Shown here in pieces: positions 1 through 6,157 of a stretch of 6,157 bases of DNA. Numbering within the stretch: the first letter of the stretch is position 1; each line of letters starts with the position of its first letter. This DNA comes from Kiritimatiellia bacterium (lineage in GTDB: Bacteria > Verrucomicrobiota > Kiritimatiellia > RFP12 > DVOR01), in the NCBI GenBank assembly GCA_017646485.1, contig JAGCML010000205.1, forward strand, positions 1-6,157, read 5' to 3'. The position numbers and the translations under genes are program-made. The notes beneath the pieces were generated by a model, which did no database searches, was not told the origin of the DNA, and saw only the letters and a list, made by a program, of their open reading frames with translations.

Positions 1-20
1 GTCTGGGGGAGGGGGATGAA

Positions 21-746
21 TTATTTTGCTAATACTTCTGCCGTGGGGCCGTCTGCGATAATTTTCCCGTGGTCAATTCGAATGACACGTTGGCAATATT
101 TCTTGATGTCGTTCACATTGTGCGAGACCAAGATGAGTGTGGTGCCATTTTCAAGTAAGGCGCGAATACGTTTTTCGCACTTACTGGCAAAGTTGGCGTC
201 ACCAACCGCCATGACCTCATCCACCAATAAGATTTCCGGTTTGATGGCGGTGGCCACACCGAAACCTAAGCGAGCCTTCATACCCGAAGAGTATTGATAC
301 ATGGGAGCATCAATAAAGTCGCCAATGTCTGCGAATTCGATGATGTCATCCATCAAGGCGCGCATTTCTTCACACGTTTTGCCCTGTAAGACGCCATTGA
401 GCATAATGTTTTCACGCCCAGAGAGTTCGTGACTGAACCCTGCGCCGAGGGCAAGCATCATGGCGATGCGGCCACGCACGTCGAGTTCGCCTTGAAAGCG
501 TCGATAGACACCGCCGATAACCGAGAGAAGGGTGGTTTTACCGCATCCATTATGGCCGACCAACCCGATACGTTCGCCACGATTAATCTTCAGATTGATA
601 TTATCCAAAGCGGTGAACCATTTGCGATTAGCTCGGTCTTGAATGTACTGTGCGAGGTGTAATACGATGTTCTTAAAGCCATAGTGGCGACGCTCAAGGG
701 CGAAGCGCATCGTGACATTGCGAAGTTCAATAATTGGTTCTTCCAT
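21..746 (-). CDS. wzt: ABC-2 polysaccharide export ATPase (Wzt/KpsT/TagH family, short form)
   Basis: Predicted 241-residue nucleotide-binding subunit that powers export through the neighbouring permease. Motifs: Walker A GHNGCGKTT 64-72, LGAGFSHELSGREN 100-113 (typical of polysaccharide-export ATPases), ABC signature YSSGMKARL 152-160, Walker B ILLVDE 172-177 with catalytic E177, D-loop AVGD 180-183 and H-loop H209 in LVSHN. The extended N-terminal stretch before Walker A (ERRHYGFKNIVLHLAQYI, 18-35) is also usual in this family. The protein ends soon after the ATPase core, so it lacks the C-terminal glycan-binding domain of long Wzt proteins such as that of E. coli O9a. All catalytic motifs are intact, so nothing suggests a broken gene. 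The ORF stops at 21; the 20 nt beyond show no start or terminator, so the operon may continue outside the window. Confidence 0.94.
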   Translation of the reverse strand: MEEPIIELRNVTMRFALERRHYGFKNIVLHLAQYIQDRANRKWFTALDNINLKINRGERIGLVGHNGCGKTTLLSVIGGVYRRFQGELDVRGRIAMMLALGAGFSHELSGRENIMLNGVLQGKTCEEMRALMDDIIEFADIGDFIDAPMYQYSSGMKARLGFGVATAIKPEILLVDEVMAVGDANFASKCEKRIRALLENGTTLILVSHNVNDIKKYCQRVIRIDHGKIIADGPTAEVLAK

Positions 747-751
747 TGGTT

Positions 752-756
752 ACCTC
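752..756 (-). promoter_or_regulatory. Ribosome binding site of the exporter ATPase
   Basis: GAGGT lies 5 nt before the ATG at 746 and overlaps the TGA stop of the permease, suggesting coupled translation and matched amounts of the two subunits. Confidence 0.65.
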
Positions 757-1525
757 ACATCATTTCTGCGAAACGGGGCTCTAACTTGCGGAAAAGCCAA
801 CGGCCCAGGATGAACACGACGGTGCTGGTCAACGTGATATACAGAAAACGTTCGGGGTGGAAGCCGGGTTCATAGAAGATATTACGCCAAGTGCAGAGGA
901 TGTCCACCATGGGGTTCAGCTTGTAGTAGGGTAAGATGTTTTCTGGAATGCGCGAAATCGGAATGAAGACGGGCGAGAGGAAGAGCCAGGTCATCATAAT
1001 CACGCTAATGATGCGTTCAAGGTCACGGAAGTAGAGATTGGCTGCTGCATAGGCATAACTCACACCCATGGAGAGCATCGTAAGTGAGTAGAAGGTGACG
1101 ATGAGATTGGGAACAATCGTGGTCCATTGCGGGGTGACACCGTAGAGGAACATAATGCCAATCAAAACTGGAATCGTCAAGAGGAAGTGCATGCTCTCAG
1201 TGAAGAAGGTGCCCCAAATGAGCAGGCGACGATCAAAGGAGGTCTTTTTGAGCAAGACCGCATTCGAACGAAGCGTACGGCCATTCATGGTGATCACATT
1301 GGAGAAGAAGTGCCACATGAAGTTGCCCGCTACCAAATAGAGGAGGTAATTCGGAATGTTCCACCGAATAAACATTCCTAAGACGAGGTAGTAGATGAGA
1401 CTGGTGAAGATGGGGACGATGAGTGACCAAGCGAAGCCAAGTGCCGTGGAGTTGTACTTCAATTTGAAGTCTTTGGCAATCAAGACTAAGATTTGGTCTC
1501 GTTTTAAAATAAAAGCGCGCGTCAT
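755..1525 (-). CDS. wzm: ABC-2 polysaccharide export permease (Wzm/KpsM/TagG family)
   Basis: Predicted 256-residue inner-membrane subunit that forms the channel through which a completed, lipid-linked polysaccharide leaves the cytoplasm. Length matches the family (about 250-280). After an N-terminal amphipathic stretch with the family motif FKLKYNSTALGFAWSLIVP (20-38), hydrophobic segments lie near 31-52, 59-78, 103-128, 137-163, 172-191 and 227-244, consistent with six membrane helices. Other family marks are YFRDLERI 165-172, LSPVFIPISRIP 183-194 and NPM 204-206. The ATG at 1525 has AAGGG 9 nt upstream. The ATPase partner follows after 8 nt, its ribosome binding site overlapping this stop codon, so the two are translated together. 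Which glycan is exported (O-antigen, capsule or another polymer) cannot be read from this subunit alone. Confidence 0.93.
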   Translation of the reverse strand: MTRAFILKRDQILVLIAKDFKLKYNSTALGFAWSLIVPIFTSLIYYLVLGMFIRWNIPNYLLYLVAGNFMWHFFSNVITMNGRTLRSNAVLLKKTSFDRRLLIWGTFFTESMHFLLTIPVLIGIMFLYGVTPQWTTIVPNLIVTFYSLTMLSMGVSYAYAAANLYFRDLERIISVIMMTWLFLSPVFIPISRIPENILPYYKLNPMVDILCTWRNIFYEPGFHPERFLYITLTSTVVFILGRWLFRKLEPRFAEMM

Positions 1526-1578
1526 AAGTGGTGACCCTTAAACGGATTAAACAGAACCACATCTCGGTTGTGCAATCA

Positions 1579-1607
1579 ATAACATTCCATTGCGGTGCGA
1601 ATGTTAT
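1579..1607. repeat. Perfect 9-bp inverted repeat in the exporter leader
   Basis: ATAACATTC (1579-1587) and GAATGTTAT (1599-1607) are exact inverted copies around an 11-nt centre. The stem is AT-rich (2 of 9 pairs are GC) and is not followed by a T-run on either strand, so it does not look like an intrinsic terminator. The size and the symmetric arms fit a dimeric regulator site or a leader hairpin; which one cannot be told from the sequence. Confidence 0.5.
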
Positions 1608-1628
1608 AAATCCACATACTTCACTACT

Positions 1629-1657
1629 ACTTTATCAAATTTTACGCAGAAAGTAAA
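1629..1657 (-). promoter_or_regulatory. Candidate sigma70-type promoter for the exporter operon
   Basis: On the minus strand TTTACT (1652-1657) and TAAAGT (1629-1634) are separated by 17 nt and each matches 4 of 6 consensus positions of the -35 and -10 boxes. The predicted transcript would begin near 1622 and have a leader of about 97 nt holding the 1579-1607 inverted repeat. Its place in the one AT-rich gap, just before a two-gene unit, supports it, but the box matches are moderate. Another possible -10-like TATAAC nearby has no good partner. Confidence 0.35.
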
Positions 1658-1658
1658 A
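1640..1658. repeat. AT-rich 6-bp inverted repeat within the candidate promoter
   Basis: TTTTAC (1640-1645) and GTAAAA (1653-1658) are perfect inverted copies around 7 nt. The repeat overlaps the candidate -35 box and spacer, a place where a repressor could bind. In AT-rich DNA such a short repeat can easily arise by chance. Confidence 0.3.
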
Positions 1659-1680
1659 ATGATTCTTGTGAAGCGATGAA

Positions 1681-2514
1681 TTAGAGGTATTTACCGATGA
1701 AGTAACCCCATGTTTTGACGAAGAGTTGCAACAGAATCGAAGGGCGGGGAATGTCCTTTTTAAAGAGGGAGAAGCCCTTGCGAGTGGCCGAACCAAATTG
1801 TTGGAGCGTGACTTTGTGTTGCGCATGCATTTTGCCAACGGCTTTGCCACGCGCAAAAAGTGCACGCCAGGTGACCGCATGGTCGTGATAACAGCGCGCC
1901 TCGGCGCAGTAGGCAATGGCGCTGCCGGCCTGGATGGCCTGCGCAGCAGCGAGCATATCCTCGCCAAAACTCGCCTCTGGGAAGCCGCCTTGCTGAAGGA
2001 GTTGCTTCAAATCCCAAGCGCAGAAGGCGTCAGAACAAAAGATGGTGAGTAAACCCATTTGTGGAATGTCGGCTGCGGTCTTGACACAACTTTCCGCCGG
2101 ATAGGTCTGGGCGCGTTGCCAATTATCCAAGGTCTTAACGGGATTGCGCGAACATTGACGCCCATAAGCCGCTGTCGCACCAGAGGTTTTCAGCATCTGA
2201 ATCAGGTGCTTGAGGCTATCGGCGTCTGCTAAAACAACATCCTGCGTCATCAGAATCAAGGCATCCGCACCGCGTTCTGCACACAGACGTGCAATTGCAT
2301 CGCGCGTTTTACCATGGTTAAATGCTTTGCGCTGGATGCGGAGGTGTTCCCAACCATGCGCTTGGGCAATCTGCACCGTGTCGTCTTCGGATTCGCTATC
2401 TGCGCAAATGCGCCAGTCTAAGGGAAGACTTTGTGCATCAATGGCAGAGAGCACTTCTTCCCAATTGGCTTCGCGGGTGGCATTGAGGGTGACAATTGCG
2501 AGGGCTATTTTCAT
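1681..2514 (-). CDS. Family 2 glycosyltransferase, rhamnosyltransferase type
   Basis: Predicted 277-residue GT-A-fold enzyme that probably adds a deoxy-sugar or other nucleotide-activated sugar to a growing surface glycan at the cytoplasmic side of the inner membrane. It starts directly on the first strand of the fold (MKIALAIVTLNA 1-12). Further motifs are ADSESEDDT 38-46 (nucleotide-binding region), FNHGKTRD 65-72, MTQDVV 89-94, AAYGRQ 115-120, FGEDM 183-187 (probable base region) and CYHDHAVTW 208-216. The FNHGKTR/TQD/YGRQ set is typical of proteins annotated as rhamnosyltransferases. TQD stands where most GT2 enzymes have DxD, which is normal for this group. No transmembrane segment is obvious; the hydrophobic and basic C-terminus (FVKTWGYFIGKYL) may touch the membrane. 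The actual sugar donor and acceptor are unknown. It is the last gene of the ade-aminotransferase-rsmB unit, and the exporter genes follow after 155 nt. Confidence 0.87.
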   Translation of the reverse strand: MKIALAIVTLNATREANWEEVLSAIDAQSLPLDWRICADSESEDDTVQIAQAHGWEHLRIQRKAFNHGKTRDAIARLCAERGADALILMTQDVVLADADSLKHLIQMLKTSGATAAYGRQCSRNPVKTLDNWQRAQTYPAESCVKTAADIPQMGLLTIFCSDAFCAWDLKQLLQQGGFPEASFGEDMLAAAQAIQAGSAIAYCAEARCYHDHAVTWRALFARGKAVGKMHAQHKVTLQQFGSATRKGFSLFKKDIPRPSILLQLFVKTWGYFIGKYL

Positions 2515-2520
2515 CGGGGT

Positions 2521-2525
2521 CCCCT
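2521..2525 (-). promoter_or_regulatory. Ribosome binding site of the glycosyltransferase
   Basis: AGGGG, with an A before it, overlaps the rsmB stop codon and is 6 nt upstream of the ATG at 2514. It supports starting the glycosyltransferase here rather than at the upstream in-frame codon near 2664, which lies inside rsmB. A CCCC run between this site and the ATG could pair with the G-run in a very short hairpin. Confidence 0.6.
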
Positions 2526-3730
2526 TATGCTTTTCGAATGAGCGCGCAGGCGAAGGCCCCATCGTGAGTGGAGGCGGGGAATTCGCGACGCATTTCGCCT
2601 TGGGTAAAGTTGGGATGCGTGGCGAGGAAGGCCGCGATTTGAGCTTCGTTCTCTTCGGGTTCAATGGAACAGGTCGAGTAAACGATGCGCCCTCCAGGCG
2701 TTACCTGGTTGGCGAGATTGTCTAAGAGGGCGCGTTGCGTTTGAAGGAGTTGCGCCAGTTTCTGTGGCGTCCACGTCCAACGTGCATCGGGCCGACGCCC
2801 AAAGACGCCCGTGTTGCTACACGGCACATCAATGAGGATGCGATCAAACAACCCAAATTCCGTTGAGGTCGCATCAGCCTGGCGAATCTCCACGCGCTCA
2901 TTGAGCCCGCAACGTTGTAGGGTGTCGCGCAATGTTTCAATGCGTGTTGCACTGAATTCATTGGCTATCATGCGGTCGTTTTTGCCCAATCGCGCCGCCA
3001 ATTGTGCGGTTTTACCACCTGGTGCTGCGCAGGCGTCTAAGACCTTCAGTCCTGGCGCGACCTCCATGAGGTCAATCGCATGACGCGTTGCCGCATCTTG
3101 CACTACGAATCCGCCCTCAGCATAACCTGCTAAATCGGCGATGCGTGTGTGGCGTGGCACAATAAAGGTGCCGGCGTTATCGTCTGGATGGGGCTGACAT
3201 CCTGCCGGCGCAGCGTGCGGAGGGAGGGGGCGCACACAAACCTGTGGGGGCGATTTGAGGGCTGCTGCAATTGTACGCGTCTGCTCTAAGCCAAAGGCTT
3301 CGCACCAACGCATCCAAAGTTGACGGGGGATGTCGCGCTGCAAGTGTTCGGGTTGGGCGGCAAGTGCCGTGAGTAGCGTAGCCTTTTCGCGTTGGATCCG
3401 ACGCAAGACCGCGTTCACAAACTTTGCTGCATCCTTTCCAATCGGCTTGGCGGCTTCCACGGTTTCTGCGATGGCGGCATGTTCTGCCATGCCAGGCATC
3501 ACGAGGAGTTGGGCGGCGCCAATCATTAATGCGGCCCAGAGTTCGCCCGTCGGCATCCGCTGAACGCACTGCTTGAGAATCCACTCCAGGGAACTCTTCT
3601 GGCGCAACACTGCGCCGACCAATTCCAATGCGTCGGCATGAAAGGCGGAATCACGCAAGCTCACCGCAGGGAAGGTCCCCTGGATGCGCCACAGGGCGAG
3701 TGCGAAGATGGCATCTCTACGGGCACTCAT
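2525..3730 (-). CDS. rsmB: 16S rRNA (cytosine-C5) methyltransferase RsmB/Sun
   Basis: SAM-dependent RNA methyltransferase. The E. coli RsmB methylates C967 of 16S rRNA; the same role is inferred here. The predicted protein has 401 residues, a little shorter than the E. coli enzyme (429). Residues about 1-135 form a NusB-like all-helical RNA-binding domain (helix segments around AAQLLVMPGMAEHAAIAE 72-89 and KFVNAVLRRI 103-112). A linker and the Rossmann-fold catalytic domain follow: VQDAAT 210-215, motif I LDACAAPGGKT 231-241 (SAM binding), motif IV IDVPCSNTG 300-308 with C304, RRPDARW 312-318, and motif VI YSTCSIEPEEN 351-361 with C354. In this family the motif VI cysteine is the nucleophile and the motif IV cysteine helps release the product; both are present. 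The NusB-like domain separates RsmB from RsmF-type enzymes. The start ATG at 3730 overlaps the preceding TGA by 4 nt. The glycosyltransferase follows after 10 nt. Confidence 0.95.
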   Translation of the reverse strand: MSARRDAIFALALWRIQGTFPAVSLRDSAFHADALELVGAVLRQKSSLEWILKQCVQRMPTGELWAALMIGAAQLLVMPGMAEHAAIAETVEAAKPIGKDAAKFVNAVLRRIQREKATLLTALAAQPEHLQRDIPRQLWMRWCEAFGLEQTRTIAAALKSPPQVCVRPLPPHAAPAGCQPHPDDNAGTFIVPRHTRIADLAGYAEGGFVVQDAATRHAIDLMEVAPGLKVLDACAAPGGKTAQLAARLGKNDRMIANEFSATRIETLRDTLQRCGLNERVEIRQADATSTEFGLFDRILIDVPCSNTGVFGRRPDARWTWTPQKLAQLLQTQRALLDNLANQVTPGGRIVYSTCSIEPEENEAQIAAFLATHPNFTQGEMRREFPASTHDGAFACALIRKA

Positions 3731-4914
3731 CGGCAAGCTTCCTTGAAGGCCGCAGCGGAACGTTCAATGATGTCCACCTCAACAGCGCAACACAAACGGA
3801 TGTATCCCGGCATGCCAAAACCACGCCCAGGCACAGCGATAATGCCGTGTTCCATCAATTTGGCGCAGAATGCCACATCGTCCCCGCCTGGAGCTTTCGG
3901 GAAGAAATAGAAGGCGCCTTGTGGTAAGGCGAATTCAAGTCCAGCCTCGGTGAGCACCTTGGCCATTGCTTTGCGCCGTTCATCATAGATGGCGAGGTCA
4001 ACGCGTTCGTTTAAAAGGGCCATGGCTAAACGTTGGCCCAAGATGGGCGCGTTCACATAACCCAGGGTGCGGTTGGTCATCGTGATGGCGGCAAGGAGGG
4101 TGTCCACACCTTCCAAGTTCGGATTGAGCGCGATGTAACCAATACGTTCGCCCGCGAGGGAGAGTGACTTTGAAAAGGAACCCAAGACTGCCGCATAGGG
4201 AGAATGTGATAATACGGGCGGCACGGAGACGCCATCAAAGGCAAAGAGTCGATAGGGTTCGTCTGAAAGGAGGTAAATCGGACGTTCACGGGTGCGATTC
4301 AGTTCATTGATTGCCGTGGCGAGTCGCTCAACGTCTTCTGCTTTGTAAACAGCGCCAGTGGGATTGTTTGGAGAGTTTAAAAGGATGACGCGGGTTTTGT
4401 CGGTGACCGCTGCGAGCAAGGCGTTGGTGTCCAAGGTAAAGGCGGGGCCTTGCATTGGAACAGGCTTGAGCACGCCACCGAAGTGGCCGCAGTAGAATCC
4501 GTATTCCACAAAGTAAGGGGAGGGGACAAGCACCTCGTCGCCACATTCTAAGACGGCGCGGAAGAAGGCAACCAATGCGCCTGCCGCGCCCACGGTCACA
4601 ATTACATGCTTGCCTTGAAGCGCAGGGCAGGCTTGCTCCTGGGCCAACTTTTTCGCTAATGCCTCACGAAAGGCCGGCAAGCCCGCATTCGGCATGTAAC
4701 CCAAACCGCACGGACGCACCGCATCATCTGCTAAGGCATGCAAGACCTCACGTGTTTTAGCAGGCGGTGGAACATCTGGATTGCCCAAAGAAAAATCGAA
4801 GACATTTTCTGCGCCGCGCGCTTTTTTAAGTTCTGCGCCAGCTTCAAACATGCGTCTAATCCACGAGGCATTTTGCAATGCGGTCTCAATATCTGCAGCA
4901 ATCAAGTGTGACAT
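3727..4914 (-). CDS. PLP-dependent aminotransferase (class I/II, fold type I)
   Basis: Predicted 395-residue cytoplasmic aminotransferase of the aspartate aminotransferase superfamily; this is the usual full length. Motifs in order: FDFSLGNPDVPPP 39-51 (substrate-loop region), GYMPNAGLPAFREALAKKL 72-90, NSPNNPTGAVY 180-190 (N184 expected to contact the cofactor ring), SDEPYRLF 217-224 (D218 expected to pair with the pyridine nitrogen, Y221 with its hydroxyl), SFSKSLSLAGERIGY 246-260 with K249 as Schiff-base lysine and R257 as phosphate ligand, and GYIRLCCAV 370-378 with R373 as carboxylate-binding arginine. No catalytic residue is missing. The amino donor and acceptor cannot be read from the sequence; aspartate, alanine or aromatic substrates are all possible. 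The ATG at 4914 has a GGAG site and fits the family N-terminus (MSHLIAADIE). The stop overlaps the rsmB start in ATGA, so translation is probably coupled. Confidence 0.92.
   Translation of the reverse strand: MSHLIAADIETALQNASWIRRMFEAGAELKKARGAENVFDFSLGNPDVPPPAKTREVLHALADDAVRPCGLGYMPNAGLPAFREALAKKLAQEQACPALQGKHVIVTVGAAGALVAFFRAVLECGDEVLVPSPYFVEYGFYCGHFGGVLKPVPMQGPAFTLDTNALLAAVTDKTRVILLNSPNNPTGAVYKAEDVERLATAINELNRTRERPIYLLSDEPYRLFAFDGVSVPPVLSHSPYAAVLGSFSKSLSLAGERIGYIALNPNLEGVDTLLAAITMTNRTLGYVNAPILGQRLAMALLNERVDLAIYDERRKAMAKVLTEAGLEFALPQGAFYFFPKAPGGDDVAFCAKLMEHGIIAVPGRGFGMPGYIRLCCAVEVDIIERSAAAFKEACR
3738..3744 (-). promoter_or_regulatory. Ribosome binding site of rsmB, inside the aminotransferase
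   Basis: AAGGAAG lies 7 nt before the ATG at 3730, within the last codons of the aminotransferase. A TTG at 3736 in the same frame is only 1 nt from this site, too close to be used, so the ATG at 3730 is preferred. Confidence 0.65.
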
Positions 4915-4919
4915 GTGAA

Positions 4920-4923
4920 CTCC
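4920..4923 (-). promoter_or_regulatory. Ribosome binding site of the aminotransferase
   Basis: GGAG sits 5 nt upstream of the ATG at 4914, in the short gap after the adenine deaminase stop. It decides the start: the frame stays open upstream to an ATG at 4965, but that start would add 17 residues without family resemblance and overlap the end of ade. Confidence 0.75.
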
Positions 4924-4927
4924 AAAC

Positions 4928-6157
4928 TTAAAGGGTGACGAAGCCATCCAGCGTGATACGCGCATGCGGAATCACTGGAAGGGGGAGGAAGGCAAGCGCA
5001 AGGAAGGGATTGCTTAACGTGCATCCAGTCGCATGGGCTGCCTGATGGAGGGGCGCAAGTGCTTCAGCGACCTCTTGCCACGGGCGATCGCTGAGCAACC
5101 CTCCGACAGGAAGTGGCAGTAATCCCGTCACTTTACCGCCCTGTACCACGGCGAATCCGCCACCGCATTCGCGCAGGGCATTCGCCGCTAAGGCCATCGC
5201 TTCTGGCGAAGTACCGACGATGCAGAGATTGTGAGAGTCGTGTCCAACGGTTGAGGCGATGGCACCTTCGCGCAAGGTGAATCCATTTGCCCACGCTTTC
5301 CCGATGCGATTGGATTTCCCGTGACGTGCTGCGAGGGCGAGGATTGCGGGCGGTGTGTCGCAGTCCTTTCGTGTGAGGGCCTGCGTGATGAGGGTGCCTT
5401 CCGCTACGCCCGCAACACGATCTTCTGTTTCTGGCGCGCTAAAGTCGTCGGCGGTGAAGGCGCGTTCGGTTTTGATGCTATTGCAGAATGGAGTGACGTC
5501 TGGGGCAGGGGGACGCGTAGCGAAGGCGGCTTCCGTCACTTCTACGCCATTGGCCAACACAATCTGCGCGCGGCAATCTGCCAAGTCGGGCATAAGGACG
5601 ATGTCGGCAAGGTAGCCTGGTGCGATTAAGCCACGATCACGCCAACCAAAATGGCGTGCAGGGGTGAGCGAAGCGGCACGATAGACGGCCAATGGGTCTC
5701 GTCCAAGGGCGATAGCCTTTCGAATGGCAGCATCTAAATGACCGTCGGTGAGCACGTCTTGTGGGTCACGATCGTCGGTGCAGAGACAGATGTTGCCGCT
5801 TAATTCGCTTTCGAGCAAGGGGGCCAATGCCTCTAAGTTTCGGCCTACGCTTCCTGCGCGAATGAGAATCGTCATGCCGAGACGTAATTTTGTAAGCGCT
5901 TCTTCCGGGGTGCTACACTCATGATCAGTGGTGATGCCTGCGGCGCAGAGTGCGTTGAGGGCATCACCAGAGACGAGTGGCGCGTGGCCATCAATGGGTT
6001 GGTCGGAGTAGTCTGCGAGTTTTTGGAGTGCGTCGGCATCATTGAACATCACGCCAGGCACATTCATGAATTCGGCTAAAGCGTGTTGGCCAGCGTAAGG
6101 TTTGAGGGCCGTCGCATCCAAGACTGCGCCAGCTTCTTCACTTGGAAGTGCGGGCAC
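4928..6157 (-). CDS. ade: Adenine deaminase, 5'-truncated by the window edge
   Basis: Amidohydrolase-superfamily enzyme that hydrolyses adenine to hypoxanthine and ammonia in purine salvage; cytoplasmic. The frame is open to the window edge and gives 409 residues. Family members are usually about 550-600, so roughly the first 150-170 residues, with the HxH metal-binding motif, lie outside. Visible family motifs (numbered from the edge): EFMNVPGVM 29-37, IDGHAPLVSG 55-64, GITTDHEC 74-81 and CTDDRDP 126-132. H58, H79 and the D128-D129 pair are likely metal or catalytic residues. The amidohydrolase barrel closes with TPARHFG 165-171 and GYLADIVLMPDL 181-192. The Ade-specific C-terminal domain follows, with VGHDSHN 304-310, LPLPVGGLLSD 347-357 and FLALAFLPLPVIPH 385-398. 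The GTG at the edge is not taken as the start. The stop lies 13 nt before the aminotransferase start, indicating one operon. The assignment is firm because motifs run through the whole length. Confidence 0.95.
   Translation of the reverse strand: MPALPSEEAGAVLDATALKPYAGQHALAEFMNVPGVMFNDADALQKLADYSDQPIDGHAPLVSGDALNALCAAGITTDHECSTPEEALTKLRLGMTILIRAGSVGRNLEALAPLLESELSGNICLCTDDRDPQDVLTDGHLDAAIRKAIALGRDPLAVYRAASLTPARHFGWRDRGLIAPGYLADIVLMPDLADCRAQIVLANGVEVTEAAFATRPPAPDVTPFCNSIKTERAFTADDFSAPETEDRVAGVAEGTLITQALTRKDCDTPPAILALAARHGKSNRIGKAWANGFTLREGAIASTVGHDSHNLCIVGTSPEAMALAANALRECGGGFAVVQGGKVTGLLPLPVGGLLSDRPWQEVAEALAPLHQAAHATGCTLSNPFLALAFLPLPVIPHARITLDGFVTL

Larger units (their letters stand above)
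1526..1680. other. Intergenic region before the exporter genes
   Basis: The only gap longer than 15 nt in the window. It is much more AT-rich than the genes (33 G or C in the 100 bases 1561-1660, counted by hand). It carries a candidate minus-strand promoter, two inverted repeats and the permease ribosome binding site. I see no convincing open reading frame, RNA gene, JUMPstart or ops element, and no GC-rich hairpin with a T-run that would end the upstream operon. Confidence 0.8.

Noticed and set aside
1579..1607. Intrinsic terminator reading of the 9-bp inverted repeat
   Set aside because: The stem has only two GC pairs, the loop is long (11 nt) and there is no T-run after it on either strand.
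2515..2664. 50-residue N-terminal extension of the glycosyltransferase
   Set aside because: It would overlap rsmB by 140 nt, its proline- and lysine-rich sequence does not resemble the family, and the ATG at 2514 begins exactly at the first strand of the GT-A fold with a good ribosome binding site.
2210..2725. 171-codon open frame on the plus strand across the rsmB-glycosyltransferase junction
   Set aside because: It runs antisense to two well-supported genes, shows no recognisable motif and has a low-complexity, arginine- and serine-rich composition typical of a shadow frame.
3628..3927. Plus-strand open frames across the rsmB-aminotransferase junction
   Set aside because: They are antisense to conserved coding sequence, overlap each other in different frames and show no family features.
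4915..4965. 17-residue N-terminal extension of the aminotransferase
   Set aside because: It would overlap the end of adenine deaminase, while the ATG at 4914 has a well-placed GGAG and the expected family N-terminus.
1..6157. A previously undescribed defence, mobile or other novel system
   Set aside because: All six genes belong to recognised families with intact motifs. I saw no direct-repeat array, transposase, integrase, toxin-antitoxin pair, tRNA or unexplained long gap.

Overview
This window looks like ordinary chromosomal DNA from a Gram-negative-type bacterium. All six genes I can support lie on the minus strand, so the window reads from right to left. Coding density is very high, moderate GC drops sharply in the only real gap, and the Shine-Dalgarno sites are clear. 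The style of the RsmB and aminotransferase proteins resembles Lentisphaerota, Kiritimatiellota or other PVC-superphylum bacteria, or deltaproteobacteria. That is an impression from protein motifs and not a firm assignment.

Unit 1 (6157 to 1681, minus) holds four tightly packed genes. They are adenine deaminase (5' end outside the window), a fold-type I PLP aminotransferase, the 16S rRNA m5C methyltransferase RsmB, and a family 2 glycosyltransferase of the rhamnosyltransferase type. Gaps are 13 nt, a 4-nt ATGA overlap, and 10 nt, so they are almost certainly co-transcribed. Three genes are metabolic or housekeeping functions (purine salvage, amino-acid metabolism, ribosome modification), and the last belongs to surface glycan assembly.

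A 155-nt AT-rich intergenic region (1526-1680) follows. It holds a plausible sigma70-type promoter and a perfect 9-bp inverted repeat, but no convincing terminator.

Unit 2 (1525 to 21, minus) is a two-gene ABC-2 polysaccharide exporter: a six-helix-type permease (Wzm/KpsM/TagG family) followed after 8 nt by its ATPase (Wzt/KpsT/TagH family). The ATPase is the short form without a C-terminal glycan-binding domain. The glycosyltransferase at the end of unit 1 and this exporter probably serve the same lipopolysaccharide O-chain, capsule or related glycan, and more glycan genes may lie to the left of the window.

I found no mobile element, CRISPR array, RNA gene or clearly new system. The most interesting items are the regulatory-looking intergenic region and the domain make-up of the exporter ATPase.
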